DNA of 53,183 nucleotides from an uncultured Verrucomicrobiota bacterium. GTDB taxonomy: Bacteria > Verrucomicrobiota > Verrucomicrobiia > Limisphaerales > CAIQOK01. Under the pieces are notes generated by a model, which did not search any database, was not told the DNA's origin, and saw only the letters and a list, made by a program, of their open reading frames with translations. The position numbers and the translations under genes were made by a program. The first letter of the stretch is position 1, and the number at the start of each line of letters is the position of its first letter. Where the stretch lies: assembly GCA_903873415.1 (NCBI GenBank), contig CAIQOK010000040.1, forward strand, positions 1 through 53,183, in the 5' to 3' direction. Positions 25,824-34,114 of this stretch are shown one piece after another.

Positions 25824-28229
25824 CTATCCCCACCCCAAGGCTTTGCCCAGATGAAACGTGGCCAATGCCAGCCCCCAAGCCAGCAATCCCATGTAAAACC
25901 ATTGGAAGAGGGGCCATTTCCAAGAGTTGGTTTCCCGCCGGACAATGGCGACGGTGCTCACACATTGCAGGGCGAAAACATAAAACACCATCAGCGTCAG
26001 ACCGGTCAGTGGGGTGTAAACCTTGGTTCCGTCGGGCCGGGTCTGAGTCTGCAGGGTCTGGGCCAGGCCGTTGAGGCCTTCTGAAGAGGACTCATGGCTT
26101 CCCACGTTGTAGACCGTGGACATGGTGCTCACAAAAACCTCGCGCGCCGCAAATGAGGAGATGATGCCAATGCCCATCTTCCAATCAAAGCCCAGCGGCG
26201 CAATGATCGGTTCGATGGCCCGGCCGGCCATGCCCGCAAAGCTGTGGCGGAGTTTTTCCCCCGCCTCTATCCTGTCGAGGTTCTGAAACTCTTCAAAACC
26301 GCGGACTTGGACTTCTGTGAGAGCCTTGCCCAAGGCGATATTCGTCGATCCGGCCGGAAGAAGGATTCTGAAACCCTCCGGCAGGCCGGTCGCCCGGTTG
26401 GGAGCCTGCAGGACAGAGCTTCGCAACTCCCCGGCCTTTTGCCGCAACTCATCGGCCCTGGAAATTTCCGGGAAAATGACTCTGGTCAGCCCGATGCGTT
26501 GGGCCTGAAACTCCTTCACCGCTTCCGTGCTCTTCGGGTAGGTGGCCAGGAACCAGAGCAGGATGTTGATGCCTAAAATCACGGTGCCAGCCCGGCCCAG
26601 AAAGAGCCGGGACCGATCCCACATATGCCGGATCACGGCGCGCAGCAGGGGCCGCTTGTAAGGGGGTAACTCCATGATAAGCATGGGGGTCTCGCCCTTG
26701 AGCAGGGTTTTCTTGAAAATCCACGCCATGATGAGTGCTGCGAAAATTCCCAGCAGATACATGGCCAGCATCGTGACTGCCGCCAGCTTGAGAACGCCCA
26801 AAACCATCACGTCCGGAATACAGGCCGCAATGAGCAGTGTGTAGACCGGCAACCGGGCCGAGCAGCTCATCAGCGGGGCGACCAGAATGGTCACCAGCCG
26901 GTCTTTGGGCGTCTCGATGGTGCGGGTGGCCATGATGCCGGGAATGGCGCAGGCAAAGGAACTGAGCATTGGGATGAAGCTTTTGCCGTGCAAGCCCACC
27001 CGGCTCATCAGTCGGTCCATCAAAAAGGCTGCTCGCGCCATGTAGCCCGTGTCCTCTAGAAAACCGATGAAAAGGAAAAGCAGCAGGATCTGAGGCAGGA
27101 ACACCACCACCGCTCCAACCCCGGCGATCACTCCATCGACCAGCAGGCTGTTGAGTTCGCCCGGGGGGATCAGGCCGCCGACCAGGGCGCCAAACCAGTC
27201 CACGCCGCCCTGAAGGGCCCGCATGGGCAGCTTGGCAAAGGTGAAGATGCTCTGAAACATCAGAGTCATGATCGTCACAAAAATCACCGTCCCCCACACC
27301 TTGTGGGTGATCACACCGTCCAAGTGGTCGCTGAAGCTGGGGCCCGGGGGTGCCAGTTCGGTGGTGACGGACTGTTGGATTTCGGCGATGCGGGCATAGC
27401 GCCACTCGATGGGTGCCCCCCGCCAGTCGACGCCTTGGGCTTCCAGCCGGGCGCGGGCGGTCTGGACGGCTTTTTGGATTTCCGCTGGGTAATGCGCGCC
27501 GCTGGAGGCCACGGCTTTCTCGTTGCTCAGGATGAGCAGGGCCTCGGCGGTGGCCTGAAGGCGGCGTTCGCTGAACGTTTGAGTCAACAGGTCCGCCAAC
27601 TTGGTGGCTTCAATCCGGAAGGGGCCCGGCAATTGGCAGAACAAGCGCGGAGAAGGCCGCTTTTCATTGTTGTTTCCGGCTGCGGCCAGAAGTTTGGTCC
27701 TCAATTCGGCCAACCCCGTGCCGACGCTGGCCACCACTGGAATCACCGGCACCCCCAGCAGTGTGGACAGGGTTGTAGGGTCGATCTGCTGGCCGTTGGA
27801 CTCGGCCACATCCACCATGTTGAGGGCAAGAATCGTCGGGTGCCCCAGTTCAATGACTTGGGTGGCGTAGTAAAGGTTGCGCTGGAGATTCGATGCGTCT
27901 GTCACCACGACGATGAGGTCCGGGGCGGGCAGATCCGGCAACCGGTTGAGCAGGACGTCGCGCGAGACCTGCTCGTCAAGGGATTGTGGACTCAGGCTGT
28001 AGGTGCCCGGCAGGTCTAACACTCGGATATCCGCCCCGGCTGGGGCGCCCAGCAATTTGCCTTCCTTCCGTTCCACCGTGACGCCGGCATAGTTTCCCAC
28101 CTTGGCACGAAGTCCGGTCAGCGCGTTGAAAAGGGTGGTTTTGCCGCAGTTGGGATTTCCGGTCAGGACGATGCAGGTGGAGGGGGTTCTTTCTCCTGCG
28201 GAATTCTGCGAGGCTGTGACAGGAATCAT
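25824..28229 (-). CDS. feoB: ferrous iron transporter FeoB
   Basis: Fe(II) uptake permease with a cytosolic GTPase head. G1 GNPNCGKT is at 24-31, the G2 region holds the threonine in GVTVERKEG, G3 DLPG is at 72-75 and G4 NMVD at 137-140. The membrane part has the conserved FLPQILLLFLFIGFLEDTGYMARAAF, GLHGKSFIPMLSSFACAIPGIMATR, PLMSCSARLPVYTLLIAA and GFDWKMGIGIISSFAAREVFVSTM segments, including the gate-type cysteines. 801 residues is typical. Two small FeoA genes precede it on the same strand, 133 bases upstream. No Fur-box-like sequence was recognised by eye. Confidence 0.97.
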   Translation of the reverse strand: MIPVTASQNSAGERTPSTCIVLTGNPNCGKTTLFNALTGLRAKVGNYAGVTVERKEGKLLGAPAGADIRVLDLPGTYSLSPQSLDEQVSRDVLLNRLPDLPAPDLIVVVTDASNLQRNLYYATQVIELGHPTILALNMVDVAESNGQQIDPTTLSTLLGVPVIPVVASVGTGLAELRTKLLAAAGNNNEKRPSPRLFCQLPGPFRIEATKLADLLTQTFSERRLQATAEALLILSNEKAVASSGAHYPAEIQKAVQTARARLEAQGVDWRGAPIEWRYARIAEIQQSVTTELAPPGPSFSDHLDGVITHKVWGTVIFVTIMTLMFQSIFTFAKLPMRALQGGVDWFGALVGGLIPPGELNSLLVDGVIAGVGAVVVFLPQILLLFLFIGFLEDTGYMARAAFLMDRLMSRVGLHGKSFIPMLSSFACAIPGIMATRTIETPKDRLVTILVAPLMSCSARLPVYTLLIAACIPDVMVLGVLKLAAVTMLAMYLLGIFAALIMAWIFKKTLLKGETPMLIMELPPYKRPLLRAVIRHMWDRSRLFLGRAGTVILGINILLWFLATYPKSTEAVKEFQAQRIGLTRVIFPEISRADELRQKAGELRSSVLQAPNRATGLPEGFRILLPAGSTNIALGKALTEVQVRGFEEFQNLDRIEAGEKLRHSFAGMAGRAIEPIIAPLGFDWKMGIGIISSFAAREVFVSTMSTVYNVGSHESSSEGLNGLAQTLQTQTRPDGTKVYTPLTGLTLMVFYVFALQCVSTVAIVRRETNSWKWPLFQWFYMGLLAWGLALATFHLGKALGWG

Positions 28230-28362
28230 GGTCCTTCAATGGCTTGCCCCTGTCCCATGGCCGGTGAACAGAAGTGTTTGCGGAGGGGGGGGCGATCCCA
28301 GCCACTGTGGTGGGGGGGGCGCGTTGCTTTGGCGGGGGATCTCATTGCAAAGCCCGGGGTGG

Positions 28363-28605
28363 TCAGGGAGTCGGGGTGACCAGAATCTGCTCCGCCTCCT
28401 GTTTTCGGAGGGTGAGATTGTAGCCGCGGACTTTGATTTCCAAGGGGTCGCCCAAGGGGGCGTAGCGGACGAGTTGGATGCGGCTGCCGGTCAGCAGGCC
28501 CATTTCCATCAGGCGCTGGCGCGAGGTGGTAGGCAGTTTGATCTCCACCACTGTCGCGGAGGCACCCACGGCCAAGGACGTGAGGGGTTGAAGGACTTCA
28601 GCCAT
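28363..28605 (-). CDS. feoA: FeoA domain protein (SH3-like)
   Basis: An 80-residue single-domain FeoA protein with the SH3-like beta-barrel pattern: PLTSLAVGASATVVEI, RQRLMEMGLLTGSRIQLVR and PLEIKVRGYNLTLRKQEAEQI. FeoA binds and modulates FeoB during ferrous iron uptake. The start at 28605 (MAEVLQ) gives the usual FeoA length; the open frame further upstream overlaps the other feoA in a different frame. It lies four bases after the stop of the cysteine-rich FeoA and 133 bases before feoB, so feoA-feoA-feoB are probably one operon. Confidence 0.92.
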   Translation of the reverse strand: MAEVLQPLTSLAVGASATVVEIKLPTTSRQRLMEMGLLTGSRIQLVRYAPLGDPLEIKVRGYNLTLRKQEAEQILVTPTP

Positions 28606-28609
28606 GGGC

Positions 28610-28906
28610 TCAGGCCGCTTGGGTCTGCTTGGAAACCGGGGCGACAAGGATGGCGTCGGCCAGTTGTTTGCTGATGCCCAAGCGGGCATTGCAAACCTGA
28701 CAGATGAAATTGAAATTGTGGCTCACAAGCTTGATCTTCTGCTCTTCGCCCAGGCCCATTTCCCTCAGGCGATCACGCATCGCCGGTTCGGCCAGCAACT
28801 TTTTGATGCAAACAACGGTGCCGGCCTTGATCTGGCTTAGCGGACAAACGTTCGAGTCGGCACATTCGCCGGCCAGAATTCCACAGGGTTCTGATTGTTT
28901 GCTCAC
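28610..28906 (-). CDS. cysteine-rich FeoA-like protein
   Basis: First gene of the likely feo operon; 98 residues. The FeoA core is clear (PLSQIKAGTVVCIKKL, MRDRLREMGLGEEQKIKLV, CNARLGISKQLADAILV). Unlike ordinary FeoA it carries six cysteines: C8, C15 and C21 in an N-terminal extension, C33 in the core, and a C69-x2-C72 pair. This suggests a metal or iron-sulphur site and possibly an iron- or redox-sensing role. I chose the GTG at 28906 because no ATG lies upstream in frame. GAGG precedes it, but only three bases away, so the start is uncertain and the cysteine extension depends on it. C33 and the CxxC pair are inside the core in any case. Confidence 0.8.
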   Translation of the reverse strand: MSKQSEPCGILAGECADSNVCPLSQIKAGTVVCIKKLLAEPAMRDRLREMGLGEEQKIKLVSHNFNFICQVCNARLGISKQLADAILVAPVSKQTQAA

Positions 28907-29414
28907 TGGCCTCAACGCTAAGCGAACCGTCCCGCGGTGGCAAGGCGGCGTTTGCTCATAACGCGCACTCCGGCGGCCGGGTCTGTCTCTGTTCTCCGGG
29001 TGTGAAAGCTGACGAGTTGATTTGAATCGGTCTTCATGGTTACCGCAGAAGCGACCGGTTTGCGGATCGGGCGCGTCAAAAGCAGAGGTTGCCGGGAGCA
29101 GCGGTGCCATCGGCGAGCGACCGTGTTTTCTCGGTTCCGTAATTTAATGATTCGTTTGCGAAACCGGCGGCTTCCGGGATTGCTTGTTCTAATGAATCTG
29201 AGACTCCTCATGCCGGCTGCCCCAAGGCAAAGGACGTTTCGCAAACAATCCGTGCCGCTCCTGCAGCGCTTGTATGGTTCACTCACCTGGAGGCTGGCTG
29301 AAATTCCGGATCGGAGGAAGGGGTTGCGACCGTTGCTGTTTCCCTTCTTTTTGCGATCCCGCCCGGTGGAATTTTCTGCGTGCTATCGGGAGGAAAAGTA
29401 ATTTAACTGGGCTT
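28907..29414. other. divergent intergenic region, feo operon / CvpA-like gene
   Basis: 508 bases between the start of the feo operon (-) and the CvpA-like gene (+). No gene is seen. It contains a pair of 11-base inverted repeats, GTTTGCGAAAC and GTTTCGCAAAC, at 29154-29164 and 29236-29246. The plus strand stays open in the CvpA frame back to 29274, but without family similarity. Confidence 0.5.
29154..29246. repeat. pair of near-palindromic 11-mers in inverted orientation
   Basis: GTTTGCGAAAC (29154-29164) and GTTTCGCAAAC (29236-29246) are exact reverse complements of each other, 71 bases apart, and each is itself nearly palindromic. They could be paired regulator sites in the divergent region or arms of a long-range hairpin. 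Confidence 0.35.
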
Positions 29415-30629
29415 ATGACAATCTGGATTTTGGCTTTGTTGCTGCTCGCGTCCGTGGCAGCTATGGGCTATCGGCAGGGAGCGGTCCGCGTGGCTTTTTC
29501 ACTGGGAGGCATTCTGATGGGGTCCATTCTGGCGTTGCCACTGGCCCGCCTGATCAAACCGCTGGTGTCGATTTGCGGGGTGCAGAGCCCGGTGCTTTTG
29601 TGGCTGCTGCCTCCATGTGTTGTTTTTCTCCTAGTGCTGACGGTTTTCAAGGCGGGCGGATTCATGGTGCATCAGAAGGTGGAGGTGTTTCAAAAATACC
29701 ACAACGGAGAGCTCAGGCTCGCCCTTTGGGAGCGCTTGAGCCGGCGTCTGGGATTATGTCTGGGACTGCTCAACGGCAGTATCTATCTTGTTCTGCTGTC
29801 ACTTCTGGTATTTCTGCTGAGTTATTGGACTTATCAGATTTCCGCGGGCGAGGCGGAGTCCAAAGGGGTTCGCCTGCTCAACCGCTTAGGGGCCGACTTG
29901 CAAGCCAGCGGATTGAACCGGGTGGCCCGGGCCGTGGACCGCACGCCGGGGGCGGTGTATGACGCGGCGGATGCGATTGGTTTGATCTATCACAACGATT
30001 TGCTGGAGGCGCGATTGGCCCGATATCCCGCCTTTCTGGGACTGGGGGAGAGGGCCGAGTTCAAGGACATTGCCGGGGACGCGCAATTTGCCGAGCTGCG
30101 GCAGAAGCAGGTCCCGCTTTTCGAATTGCTCGATCACCCCAAGACGCAGGCCATCCTCAACAATCCAGACGTGTTCAAACTGGTCTGTGACACGGTTGCT
30201 GCGAATCTGGCGGACCTGACGAATTATTTGCAGACGGGCAAGTCGGCGAAATACGACGCGGAGCCGGTTTTGGGCCGATGGGATTTCGACGTGAGCGGGG
30301 CGATCCTGCTGTTGCGCAAAAACAATCCGAAAATCTCATCGCAAGAGATGCAGCGGTATCGGAATTGGGTCGGGCAAAGTTTTGCCAAGGCGACGTTGCT
30401 GGCCACGACAGAGAATCAGGTTTTTCTCAAGGACTTCCCAAATCTGAAGGGCGGTTCAGGTGCTTCGGGCTGGCGAAATCTACACGGGGAATGGAAGAAC
30501 ACGGATGGGAACTACACATTTTCTTATAATGACGAGGGCAAAAGCCAGGAAGTGTCAGCCACGGTGCAGGGGGACCGGTTGAGCGTCATTACGCCTCTTT
30601 TAACCCTGGTGTTTCAGCGGGAAGACTAG
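29415..30629 (+). CDS. CvpA-family membrane protein with extra C-terminal domain
   Basis: A 404-residue protein whose first 150 or so residues resemble the CvpA/colicin V production family: MTIWILALLLLASVAAMGYRQGAVRVAFSLGGILMG, then further hydrophobic segments PVLLWLLPPCVVFLLVLTVF and GLLNGSIYLVLLSLLVFLLSY. A long soluble region follows, with helices (about 170-330). The last 50 residues read as beta strands (LHGEWKNTDGNYTFSYNDEG...VQGDRLSVI...LVFQRED), like a small lipocalin-type or calycin-like sheet. CvpA itself is about 160 residues, so more than half of this protein is lineage-specific. Function unknown; envelope-associated by inference. The start at 29415 follows GGAGGAAAAG at 29389-29398, a plausible but slightly distant ribosome site. 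Confidence 0.7.
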   Translation: MTIWILALLLLASVAAMGYRQGAVRVAFSLGGILMGSILALPLARLIKPLVSICGVQSPVLLWLLPPCVVFLLVLTVFKAGGFMVHQKVEVFQKYHNGELRLALWERLSRRLGLCLGLLNGSIYLVLLSLLVFLLSYWTYQISAGEAESKGVRLLNRLGADLQASGLNRVARAVDRTPGAVYDAADAIGLIYHNDLLEARLARYPAFLGLGERAEFKDIAGDAQFAELRQKQVPLFELLDHPKTQAILNNPDVFKLVCDTVAANLADLTNYLQTGKSAKYDAEPVLGRWDFDVSGAILLLRKNNPKISSQEMQRYRNWVGQSFAKATLLATTENQVFLKDFPNLKGGSGASGWRNLHGEWKNTDGNYTFSYNDEGKSQEVSATVQGDRLSVITPLLTLVFQRED

Positions 30630-30700
30630 TCCGCAATCTTTTCGGGCGGCTATCCCCACATGACTCGGTGTCGAGGGAAACCGTAATCCTGGCTTGGGAA

Positions 30701-31906
30701 TCATTCCGCGCCGTCCACCATCTGGCAGACCATTGGAGTGATCCTGATATTCCGGGCTTTTTCGTAGGCCTGCTGCATGTGGGTGATGAAGTCGGCTGCC
30801 TGATGGTGGCGGACGAGATTGATGGTGGCACCGCCGAATCCGCCACCGGTGAGCCGGGCTCCGAGGCAGCCGGGGTGCTGGCGGGCAAGTTCCACGAGCA
30901 AGTCCAGTTCCGTAGTGCTGTTGCGGAGCAGGTCGCGCGAACTTTCGTGGCTCTGAAACATGAAGTGCCCAAACTGCTCGTGGTCGTTTTCCCTCAGTGC
31001 CCGCGCGCCAGCCACCACCCGGGCGATTTCGCCGGTGACATGCCGGGCGCATTGATATTCCCGTAGTGTCAGGTGGTCGCGCCGGGCCTCAAGGTCGGGT
31101 ATTGCAACGGAGCGCAGGGTTTTGACGCCGAGTTTGTTGGCGGCGGATTCACAGCTGGCGCGCAGTTCATTGTATTCTCCACCCACCAGCTCGTGACGGA
31201 CACCGGAGTTGCAAACGATGATCGCCTCCCCCGGCATCGGCGCGTGCTCGATTGTGAGCGAGCGGCAGTCGATGTCGATGACACTCCAAGCCATGCCAAA
31301 AAGGGAGGAGATCTGGTCGAGGATGCCGCATTGCACGCCGACGAATTGGTTCTCGGCGGCCTGGCAGAGTTTGGCGATTTCCAAGCGTTCCTCGGGGCTT
31401 GGAGGGGGCAGTGCGCCGCGTTGGTTGCGGACCGGGGCGGTGGTCAGGCCGCCCGGCGTGAGCCGGTAGGGAAAGAGTTTTCGCACCACCAGCGCGGTGG
31501 CCACCTCGAGTGCGGCGCTGCTGCTCATGCCCGCACCCATGGGGATGGTGCCGTGGATGGCGGCGTTGAAACCGGTGAAATGGACGCCGCGCCTGTGGAG
31601 TTGAGCCAAGGTGCCTTTGACGTAGTCGGCCCATGGTGCTGCCGGGTTTTTTTTGAATTCGTCGGCCGGAAAGACTTCCGAATCGGCGAAGAGCGAGGAA
31701 ACCAGCTCGATTTTCCCGTCTGTCCGGGGCTGGGCTGCCACGGTGATAAAGCGGTCGACGGCCAAGGCCATGACCAGACCGGCATTGTAATCTGTATGGT
31801 TGCCGAGCAATTCCAGCCGGCCCGGCGCACGCACTGTGTGCAGGGCGGTGTGGTGAAAATGTTTTTTATAGAGAGCTTGTGCCTCGTGAAAATCGTGTGG
31901 TGACAT
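30701..31906 (-). CDS. galK: galactokinase-like GHMP sugar kinase
   Basis: GHMP kinase predicted to phosphorylate galactose at C1 (Leloir pathway). The sugar-binding signature is APGRLELLGNHTDYNAG (27-43). The ATP-binding glycine/serine loop PMGAGMSSSAALEVA, the catalytic-aspartate region QCGILDQISSLFG and the C-terminal GARLTGGGFGGATI motif are intact. The usual galactokinase signature is GxHTDY with glutamate before the histidine; here it is asparagine (N36). The glutamate contacts the sugar 6-hydroxyl in characterised enzymes. I start at the ATG at 31906 rather than the upstream TTG at 31948 because the N-terminus then aligns with GalK. No other gal genes are nearby. Confidence 0.88.
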   Translation of the reverse strand: MSPHDFHEAQALYKKHFHHTALHTVRAPGRLELLGNHTDYNAGLVMALAVDRFITVAAQPRTDGKIELVSSLFADSEVFPADEFKKNPAAPWADYVKGTLAQLHRRGVHFTGFNAAIHGTIPMGAGMSSSAALEVATALVVRKLFPYRLTPGGLTTAPVRNQRGALPPPSPEERLEIAKLCQAAENQFVGVQCGILDQISSLFGMAWSVIDIDCRSLTIEHAPMPGEAIIVCNSGVRHELVGGEYNELRASCESAANKLGVKTLRSVAIPDLEARRDHLTLREYQCARHVTGEIARVVAGARALRENDHEQFGHFMFQSHESSRDLLRNSTTELDLLVELARQHPGCLGARLTGGGFGGATINLVRHHQAADFITHMQQAYEKARNIRITPMVCQMVDGAE

Positions 31907-32268
31907 GGATGGGATCTGGTTGGATGAAAGGGGGGGCTGGTATTTCAAACATTCTTAAAGCTGTTGGCCGGCAGAAAACCCTGCTGCGTCAGTCCTCCGG
32001 CGTCGTGAGTGGTCAAGGTCACTGGCTTTGTTCAAGCGGATCTCGATGTTTGTATGACTGACTTTGATTTCGGAAGGAGGGCTGGTGCGGAATTGATTGC
32101 GGCGGGGGTGAGTGTTGCCATGAGCCAGAATGGTCATAGGCCCAAGCTATCGTCACGCGGAAAATGGCAAAAAAGACCCCATCTGATTGAATATCAAAGA
32201 GGCTTTGGGGGCGGGCAGGTCCGGGTGAGAAATTGCCGTTTTGGTTTTCGGCATGGCTTGAATGGCGG
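31907..32268 (-). other. intergenic region upstream of galK
   Basis: About 360 bases without a recognisable gene. The galK frame is open to a TTG at 31948. A short direct repeat, GGTCA-A-GGTCA, is visible around 32015-32025. No clear promoter was identified. Confidence 0.4.
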
Positions 32269-32757
32269 TTAGAACCATTCCTTACGGCCTTGCACGTAGA
32301 GCCGCACGAAGTCCTCGTCGGATTTGGTCAGGTAGATGATTCCTTCAATCAAGCCGATGACATGCATGACGCCGATGGTGGGCCAGAGCATTCCGCAGGT
32401 GGCAAATCCTGCCAGAAAGCTGCCCAAGGACAGGGCCAGCATGAGCAGTCCGGTGCCGGTGTAGCCGAGGATGAATTTATGGACCCCGAACCCGCCAAGC
32501 AGGATTCCGCAAATGCCGGCGGGGATTTTATTCGAGGCGCGGGAGGGGAGGGTGGGCTGGATTTCCGCGAGCGGTGGCGGAGTGAGCGGTGGCGGCGGGG
32601 AAAACTCTGGAAATAACATCAGTGGTTTCCAGTCCGTGGCGCCATCCGGTTGGAGTAGGGTTTGGGCGTCGACCCGCTTTTCGGCCATCCAGTGGCGGAT
32701 TTGGTCGGCGCTGGCCGGGCCGTAAGGGCGTCCGTCTGCTCCGATGAGTTTATACAT
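32269..32757 (-). CDS. GYF_2 - TM2 domain membrane protein
   Basis: A 162-residue protein with an N-terminal GYF_2 domain (about 1-50: MYKLIGADGRPYGPASADQIRHW...DWKPL), which binds proline-rich peptides in other contexts. A proline-rich linker (SPPPPLTPPPLAEIQPTLP) may itself be a GYF ligand. A TM2 domain follows, with two membrane helices (KIPAGICGILLGGFGVHKFILGY...LIEGIIYL). The ATG at 32757 coincides with the start of the GYF_2 fold. Two more membrane proteins lie just upstream on the same strand, one of them also with GYF_2, so the three probably form an operon. Function unknown. Confidence 0.82.
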   Translation of the reverse strand: MYKLIGADGRPYGPASADQIRHWMAEKRVDAQTLLQPDGATDWKPLMLFPEFSPPPPLTPPPLAEIQPTLPSRASNKIPAGICGILLGGFGVHKFILGYTGTGLLMLALSLGSFLAGFATCGMLWPTIGVMHVIGLIEGIIYLTKSDEDFVRLYVQGRKEWF

Positions 32758-32784
32758 AGTGCGGGTTTCCAAGGGGTGGAGATT

Positions 32785-33117
32785 TCATTTTTGGGCTGGG
32801 TTTTGAGGTTGTTCGACGATCCGGGGAGGCACCGGTGTCATTGCGTTTGTGTTTTCTGCTTCGCGCAGCAGGCTCAGGCTGGAAGGCAGTGCCCATAGCC
32901 AGGCAGTCAGAAATATCCCCAGTCCTGTCAGCCCGATCCAGCCCTGGGGGCGCGCCGGCACTTCCAAGGTGATCTGGTTGTAAGCCTGTGTCAGGGTCAG
33001 GACGAACCAGGCCAGAACCAAGGCGAATCCGACAAGAGAGAGCGTCAGTTGTCCCAAGCCGTTCAGCAGGCGTCCGGCCATCAAGGTGCCCAAGCCGGGG
33101 GTGGCGAACTGGTTCAT
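32785..33117 (-). CDS. small membrane protein of the GYF_2 cluster
   Basis: A 110-residue protein with two strong hydrophobic segments (LTLSLVGFALVLAWFVLTLT and WIGLTGLGIFLTAWLWALPSSLSLL). Its NQFATPGLGTLMAGRLLNGLGQ N-terminus recalls the repeating pattern of TM2-like domains. The frame is open to 33186, overlapping the upstream gene by 41 bases. The internal ATG at 33117 avoids the overlap and starts at the conserved-looking NQFATPGLG. It lies between two GYF_2 proteins with 27- and 28-base gaps, so co-transcription is likely. No function can be assigned. Confidence 0.65.
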   Translation of the reverse strand: MNQFATPGLGTLMAGRLLNGLGQLTLSLVGFALVLAWFVLTLTQAYNQITLEVPARPQGWIGLTGLGIFLTAWLWALPSSLSLLREAENTNAMTPVPPRIVEQPQNPAQK

Positions 33118-33145
33118 CAGAAAACAGTTCCTTGCCGCCGCCCGG

Positions 33146-34114
33146 TCAAGTGTTCGCGGGGGTTTTTGGCGAGAAGATGGATTCATAGGCGCACATCAGG
33201 GTCGCAATTCCCAAGGGAATGGTGAACAGGAGCCCGACGCAGCAGGCCAGAACGCCGACAATATTGATCAATCCCAGCACCATGACCAGTCCGAAGACCG
33301 ACCACCAGTGTTTGGAGACCATTTTCCAGCTCGTCTGCATGGCGGGCCAGAAGGCCAGTTTTTTATCCATGATCAAGGGCAGGGTGAAAATCCAGTTGAC
33401 CTGCAACAATACCAGGGGGATCAGACACACGGCCCCAACCAGAATCACCGGGATAAAGTTTTTCGGCCCTAGAGCCTGATGATGCAAGGTTGCGGGCAGC
33501 AGGGTGAATCCGGCCGTGATCAGTGCCGGGATCAGGCATAAGCCGGCGAGCAGGCCTGGCACGATGCGGCCAAGAATAAGCTGGCCGAAGGCGTGGCGAA
33601 AACCCGCGAAAACATCCCCCACAGAGGCGGGTTTGCGGCGCAACGCCTGAAGGTTGAGGTGAAACAAACCGCCTTCCAGCGGCCCCACCACGATCAGGTT
33701 GACGAGGGAAAACACCGGCCCGACAAACGGGATCGCCCCCAAGCCGGCAATCACGCATTCAATGGCCAGATAGATCAAGCCCGCCGAAAAGAGCAGGCCG
33801 AACTGTTCCTTTAGGACATCGACCCCACGGCTCACGCACCCTCCGATGTCAAGGGAGTAATCGGAATCCAAAAGTGTCTCCAGCGAGGGGCCGGTGGGAG
33901 CACCGGTCGGAAAAGCGGGGGGGATGTTCAGCTTCGGTTCCATCCCTAAGGCGCTGGCAAATTCGCTAAAAGCCCCCAAGGGTTGCCATTCTGTGGCGCC
34001 GGCGGGGCAAGCCCGCGTCTGAGCATTGACCCTGCCCTCAGTGATCCAGAAGTGGATCTGGTCGCCGGTGACCGGGCCGTACTCGTTGCCGTCTGCGCCG
34101 ATGATTTTATACAT
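33146..34114 (-). CDS. GYF_2 domain protein with polytopic membrane region
   Basis: A 322-residue protein: GYF_2 domain at 1-50 (MYKIIGADGNEYGPVTGDQIHFW...EWQPLGAF), a linker with a proline run, then about six hydrophobic segments (GLLFSAGLIYLAIECVIAGLGAIPFVGPVFSL, LVNLIVVGPLEGGLF, VPGLLAGLCLIPALITAG, ILVGAVCLIPLVLLQ and the last GLVMVLGLINIVGVLACCVGLLFTIPLG). The membrane part resembles DUF975/glycerophosphodiester-phosphodiesterase-type membrane domains. The open frame runs on to 34396, but the GYF_2 fold begins at the ATG at 34114. First gene of the GYF_2 cluster. Function unknown; a membrane-organising or stress role is conjecture. Confidence 0.8.
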   Translation of the reverse strand: MYKIIGADGNEYGPVTGDQIHFWITEGRVNAQTRACPAGATEWQPLGAFSEFASALGMEPKLNIPPAFPTGAPTGPSLETLLDSDYSLDIGGCVSRGVDVLKEQFGLLFSAGLIYLAIECVIAGLGAIPFVGPVFSLVNLIVVGPLEGGLFHLNLQALRRKPASVGDVFAGFRHAFGQLILGRIVPGLLAGLCLIPALITAGFTLLPATLHHQALGPKNFIPVILVGAVCLIPLVLLQVNWIFTLPLIMDKKLAFWPAMQTSWKMVSKHWWSVFGLVMVLGLINIVGVLACCVGLLFTIPLGIATLMCAYESIFSPKTPANT

